From Mesaphorura yosii (Eukaryota; Arthropoda; Collembola; Poduromorpha; Tullbergiidae), in contig WIXG01000801.1 in the NCBI GenBank assembly GCA_009869945.1, positions 1 through 20,892 of the forward strand: DNA of 20,892 nucleotides, in the 5' to 3' direction. The notes under the pieces were generated by a model, which saw only the letters and a program-made list of their open reading frames with translations, ran no database searches and was not told the DNA's origin. Every line of letters starts with the position of its first letter. The first letter of the stretch is position 1. Position numbers and translations under genes: made by a program. Positions 18,064-20,892 of this stretch are shown here, in pieces.

Positions 18064-18200
18064 TCGCAATAAAGTTTATACTACAATAAAATAGTCTGCA
18101 ATCAACTTGCTGTGACAATAAAAAATTAGTCACAATAATAAGGACCACAATAATATTTTCGCAATGATAAGGCTCGCAATAATCTGTTCGCAATAATCTG
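18064..18200 (-). repeat. Right MULE end: phased CGCAATAAT array (inverted)
   Basis: On the plus strand, CGCAATAAT or variants (CACAATAAT, CGCAATGAT, GACAATAAA) lie at about 18189, 18175, 18160, 18146, 18131 and 18115. Further weak copies lie at about 18098, 18082 and 18065. Spacings of 14, 15, 14, 15 and 16 nt mirror those of the left end. The AATAAA at 18068-18073 used for polyadenylation lies within one unit. Confidence 0.75.
18068..18073 (+). terminator. Poly(A) signal of the transposase gene
   Basis: AATAAA lies 63 nt after the stop codon, inside the inner part of the right terminal array. Confidence 0.55.
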
Positions 18201-18210
18201 ACCTGGAATC

Positions 18211-18219
18211 CCAATCAAC
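18211..18219 (+). repeat. Candidate 9-bp target-site duplication, right copy
   Basis: CCAATCAAC matches 16197-16205. In the receptor frame it encodes the N-Q of the NQL motif, so the MULE landed within former coding sequence. Confidence 0.7.
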
Positions 18220-18652
18220 TCATTCAATTTGCATCAAAATTGATACAAAATGATCTCGAGTTCGCCGAAAATTACTTAAAACGTTGGCGTCTTCCTGATA
18301 AAGCCATGATTTTTCCAACTGTTGAACTGTTGTTTAATGGGCTCAGTTTGCTACGTGTCACTTTTCTTTGTTTATGGAATCAATAATTATTGTTGGTACA
18401 AATTTGTGTTCCCCACGCCGGTTCATTCGCCATTGAATTTGTCCTGGCTTGTTTTTTATGGACAATGTTTTTCTGGAATTACAGTTCTCTCTCCCTCTGG
18501 ATCTGTATTCTTGACAATTCTGTATTTACATACTTGGAACTTAGCTGCGGATTCTGAACAAGAAAAAGGCCACAGGGAAATTACTGTGGAAGAAATATGT
18601 TTAGAATACAATCAAATTCATATTCTGTCAATGAATTCTTAGTTGTCTCCAT

Positions 18653-19455
18653 GCAAGCCCCGAGGAAAGGAAAAGAAGTAGCAATTCCGAAGTCCGTGAT
18701 TTACACGCGTAATGGGAAGACGCTGTGCTTCATTTGCTATGGACCACATTTACATTATAATTGTCCTCGTAGAGTTTAGGTCGTTTTAATTTTAATTTTC
18801 GCTTTTTCATCTGTTTTGTTCTTGTTTTGGTATGCTAGTATAAGTTCTTATTCAATTTTTGATTAAAATTTCTACTGTTAGTTAAGTTCATTTTTGTTCA
18901 GTTGTGCGTGCGAATTGCAATTCGTAATTAAGTATTTAGTTATGTTTTCGTGTTGTGCTCAGGAGTCCACAAGGAACCCCCGAGATGTAAAGGAATGACT
19001 CTGAGTCTTTTTTCATAACATTTAAATGAGTGATGTCTTCGTGTTGTCTTGTGCTGTGCACAAGGCTTTTGTGTCTGCGTAAGCCGAGCATGCCCGACAC
19101 GAGAAGCGAAGGAGAGAGGAGGGGGAGAGCAGCAGCAGAGTCCGAGAGTTCAGTGCGAGTTGCAGTGAGAGAAGCAGCGGCAGCAGTTTTCCTAAGAATA
19201 AAGATAATATTTCATTGTCCAGTTAAAATTCCCCGCTTCCGTGTCCAGTCATTTCGTCAATTGTTGTCCGAAGCCGAAGCCCGTGTCCACCCTGAGTCCA
19301 TCGCGAGGCGCAACCAGCGTCACTTTTCACATTATCAACCGCAATCGTAAGTCTTGTCGCATTGCATTCACATTAAACTTCGCACCAGCCTCAACAGATA
19401 CATTCTACAATTCTGAACACATTTTTCTATGACGCATTCGCAAGCCCGAAAGGAA
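18653..19455 (+). mobile_element. Possible retroelement-derived insertion
   Basis: The stretch separates two fragments of the receptor pseudogene. It begins near GCAAGCCCCGAGGAAAGGAA (18653-18672) and ends near GCAAGCCCGAAAGGAA (19440-19455), which may be a degenerate flanking duplication. Inside, 18597-18779 is open and ends in CFICYGPHLHYNCP, a zinc-knuckle-like C-C-H-C arrangement of the kind found at the end of gag proteins. Then comes AT-rich DNA and a purine-rich tract (about 19100-19180) with AAGAATAAAG at about 19193, like the R/U5 part of an LTR. No reverse transcriptase or paired LTR is present. The class is uncertain. Confidence 0.35.
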
Positions 19456-19709
19456 TGTCCGGGGTGAACACATCTGTCGCGATTTCAGGACTCATGGCAG
19501 TCGGGACTCGTGTGGCAACTCAATTGAATCCTGTAGTCATTAGATTCTTTTATTTGGGTTCAATTTCATGTCTTCTAGAAATTTCATGGAAATTTATCCA
19601 GGAACTATTCTTACGTATTACAGCATTTTCTTGGTGTATTTTATTAAGATTTTGATTGTCATTGAGTTATTCTACGATCTGAATTGGTGATTTAGAATTT
19701 ATCGCGTTC

Positions 19710-19715
19710 AATAAA
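19710..19715 (+). terminator. Poly(A) signal of the receptor pseudogene
   Basis: AATAAA lies 55 nt after the end of the last receptor-like fragment (19655). Confidence 0.4.
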
Positions 19716-20212
19716 GGTTTAAATCAAGTTTTGTTTTGACTTCGAAAAAATTGGGAAATATATGTATTTTCGGGGCATGTGCTGGGATTATCGCGTAATT
19801 TATTGATAAATTGATTGTTGGAAATAGAAAACGTTGGGAATTTTACGTAAATTGAATTAACTTCGTAATTTTGAATAAAATAAACGCAGCAAGTTAAATC
19901 CACCCCACCGAGTACAATCACGGGTAGAGACAAGCGCAGATTTATCAGTGAGACGCCATCGTTTCAAGTACTCATCCGTCAAATTCAGATCTTTTGGCAC
20001 AGAATTTGGCACAAATTGAATGAGTTGGTCGATAATTTTTGTTCAGCCGTTGCTGTAGCCTGATGTCAGAAATCATGGACTAACCACGAATCCAGAGAAT
20101 ATGAAGGACGGCTGATCCTACATCGCAGAGAAGCTTCAGCTAAGATGGGTAGTAAATGTATGGAGTGGAACACATGAAAAGTGGGTACAGAAAATGGTAA
20201 AATGTGGATAAT
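19716..20212. other. Intergenic, nothing recognised
   Basis: AT-rich sequence with no supported gene on either strand. In particular I looked for a minus-strand counterpart of the gustatory receptor at 2631, which a full inverted duplication would predict here, and did not find one. Confidence 0.4.
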
Positions 20213-20892
20213 AACTTGAGATAAAACTGGACAGAACAGGGCTGAGGCTGGAACAGTGTGCGAGATACGGCAGGTGTACAAATCACTCTCATTGAAATCT
20301 CTATTCGAAAGCTAACTCGACTTGCCGTGCAATCTCCATTTCAATTATCGATTGGCGAAACAAACACAAGCAAAATGCTCAGTAAATTATTTTGTTTAAA
20401 TTGTCATTTTTGTGGTTTTTTGTTAAACTGTTCCAAAAAACATTTACGAGTTTGGCATTTGGGTGTTATTTACGAGTATTCGTTAGCAAGATTAACGCCT
20501 GGTAAGAACTTCGCCAATTTTGGAAAGACCCGATTCAGAACATTCTGCACATCCAATAATCCAAAAAACAAGACTGACCTTTGGTCAGACGTGCTTTTAT
20601 GTCGGTTCCAAGTTTCTCACTCGTGATACATGAGTTTGAGTACAAAGTTTTAAAGTTCTATGAATAAACTCGCGCTGAGCCCTGTTGACCAAAATTTAAA
20701 TGTTCTTTAAAGGCCAGAAATCTGTATTCGAGCGTCATTTTGTATCGTTCGTGATTCGTTACAAATTCATGAAGTCATTAATGCAAATTGACAATTTCGC
20801 CAGAATTCAACAATAAATAGAACAATCTAAGTCACACGCAATTAGAAATTATGAGGTAAATTTTGGGCTTCACTCCCGAAGCTTTAAAAGGC
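20213..20892 (-). repeat. Right arm of the ~670-bp inverted duplication
   Basis: The reverse complement aligns with 1627-2292 at roughly 80% identity. The inner boundary is at 20213 (AACTTGAG pairs with CTCAAGTT ending at 2292). The alignment is still running at the last base of the window. In the left copy this end is only about 75 bp from the start of a receptor gene, so a paralogous receptor on the plus strand may begin just beyond the window. Confidence 0.85.

Larger units (their letters stand above)
16206..18210 (+). mobile_element. Complete Mutator-like element (MULE)
   Basis: An element of about 2.0 kb is flanked by CCAATCAAC on both sides. Its ends are terminal inverted repeats: 16216 onward starts CAGATTATTGCG and the reverse complement from 18200 starts CAGATTATTGCG. 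The two stay alignable for about 55 bp (…GATTATTGCGAGCC…). The outermost ~10 bp differ, so the exact termini are slightly uncertain. It carries a TATA box, a single intronless transposase ORF and an AATAAA. It lies inside a chemoreceptor pseudogene, in the same orientation. The intact ORF and preserved duplication suggest fairly recent insertion. Confidence 0.8.
16027..19715 (+). pseudogene. Chemoreceptor pseudogene split by two insertions
   Basis: Fragments on the plus strand follow the order of the receptor at the left edge. (1) Before 16206: MTISIIERKR in one frame and DIFHATNQ in another, resembling the segment before FNQLLKL in the left gene. (2) 18211-18386: NQLIQFASKLIQND, then LPDKAMIFPTVELLFNGLSL, then stop. 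(3) 18310-18642: a hydrophobic segment, then ITVEEICLEYNQIHILSMN, matching the PQYRALSIL region of the left gene. (4) 19455-19655: VAISGLMAVGTRVATQL then FFYLGSISCLLE, matching the GMIAVLVGVRV region. An AATAAA follows at 19710. A MULE separates fragments 1 and 2 and a second insertion separates 3 and 4. Frameshifts and stops between fragments mean it is dead. The outer 5' limit is uncertain. Confidence 0.6.

Noticed and set aside
19030..19350. 106-codon plus-strand ORF
   Set aside because: Arg/Ala/Glu-rich composition comes from a purine-rich repeat tract with an AATAAA inside it; more likely part of a retroelement end than a gene.
1627..20892. The whole 18-kb interval as one giant transposon with ~670-bp terminal repeats
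   Set aside because: The interval holds ordinary intron-bearing cellular genes and no integrase or polymerase of a giant element. The arms differ by about 20% and the homology continues to the window end, so duplication of a receptor flank fits better.
1..20892. tRNA, rRNA, CRISPR or bacterial operon features
   Set aside because: None was seen. Introns, poly(A) signals and gene families are those of an animal nuclear genome.

Overview
The window looks like nuclear DNA of an arthropod, most likely a springtail (Collembola). The genes have short GT-AG introns (about 56-75 nt), AATAAA poly(A) signals, occasional TATA boxes and insect-type chemoreceptors. The springtail assignment is an inference from protein style and gene mix; no marker gene settles it.

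Layout. 1-241 is a 94-bp perfect inverted repeat at the window edge, followed to about 540 by repeat-like DNA that appears to cut off the 3' end of a minus-strand multi-exon chemoreceptor-like gene (499-1551). At 1627-2292 lies one arm of a ~670-bp inverted duplication whose other arm is 20213-20892, so it brackets about 18 kb. Between the arms, on the plus strand, are a single-exon gustatory receptor (2631-3965), a signal-peptide-bearing tubulin-tyrosine-ligase-like protein (4186-6147), two tandem RUS-family (DUF647) genes (6476-7883 and 8367-9965), and two acid-lipase-family genes (10284-11756 and 13834-15329). A decayed minus-strand sushi/trypsin-like serine protease lies between the two lipases (11822-12970).

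The right third is accessory DNA. A possible UGT relic (15704-15967) is followed by an apparently complete Mutator-like element (about 16206-18210). That element has a 494-aa FLYWCH-MULE transposase, a candidate 9-bp target duplication, and ends built from ~15-bp-phased repeats of ATTATTGCG. It sits inside a chemoreceptor pseudogene of the same family as the gene at the left edge. Downstream pieces of that pseudogene lie at 18211-18642 and 19455-19655, and they are split again by a possible retroelement insertion (about 18653-19455).

The genes do not form an operon-like functional unit. The window is a mosaic of tandem duplicates (RUS pair, lipase pair), a chemoreceptor cluster in turnover, and transposons feeding on that cluster. 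The most interesting items are the phased TIR arrays of the MULE, the doubly interrupted receptor pseudogene, the long inverted duplication, the secreted TTL-like protein, and the intron differences between tandem paralogs.
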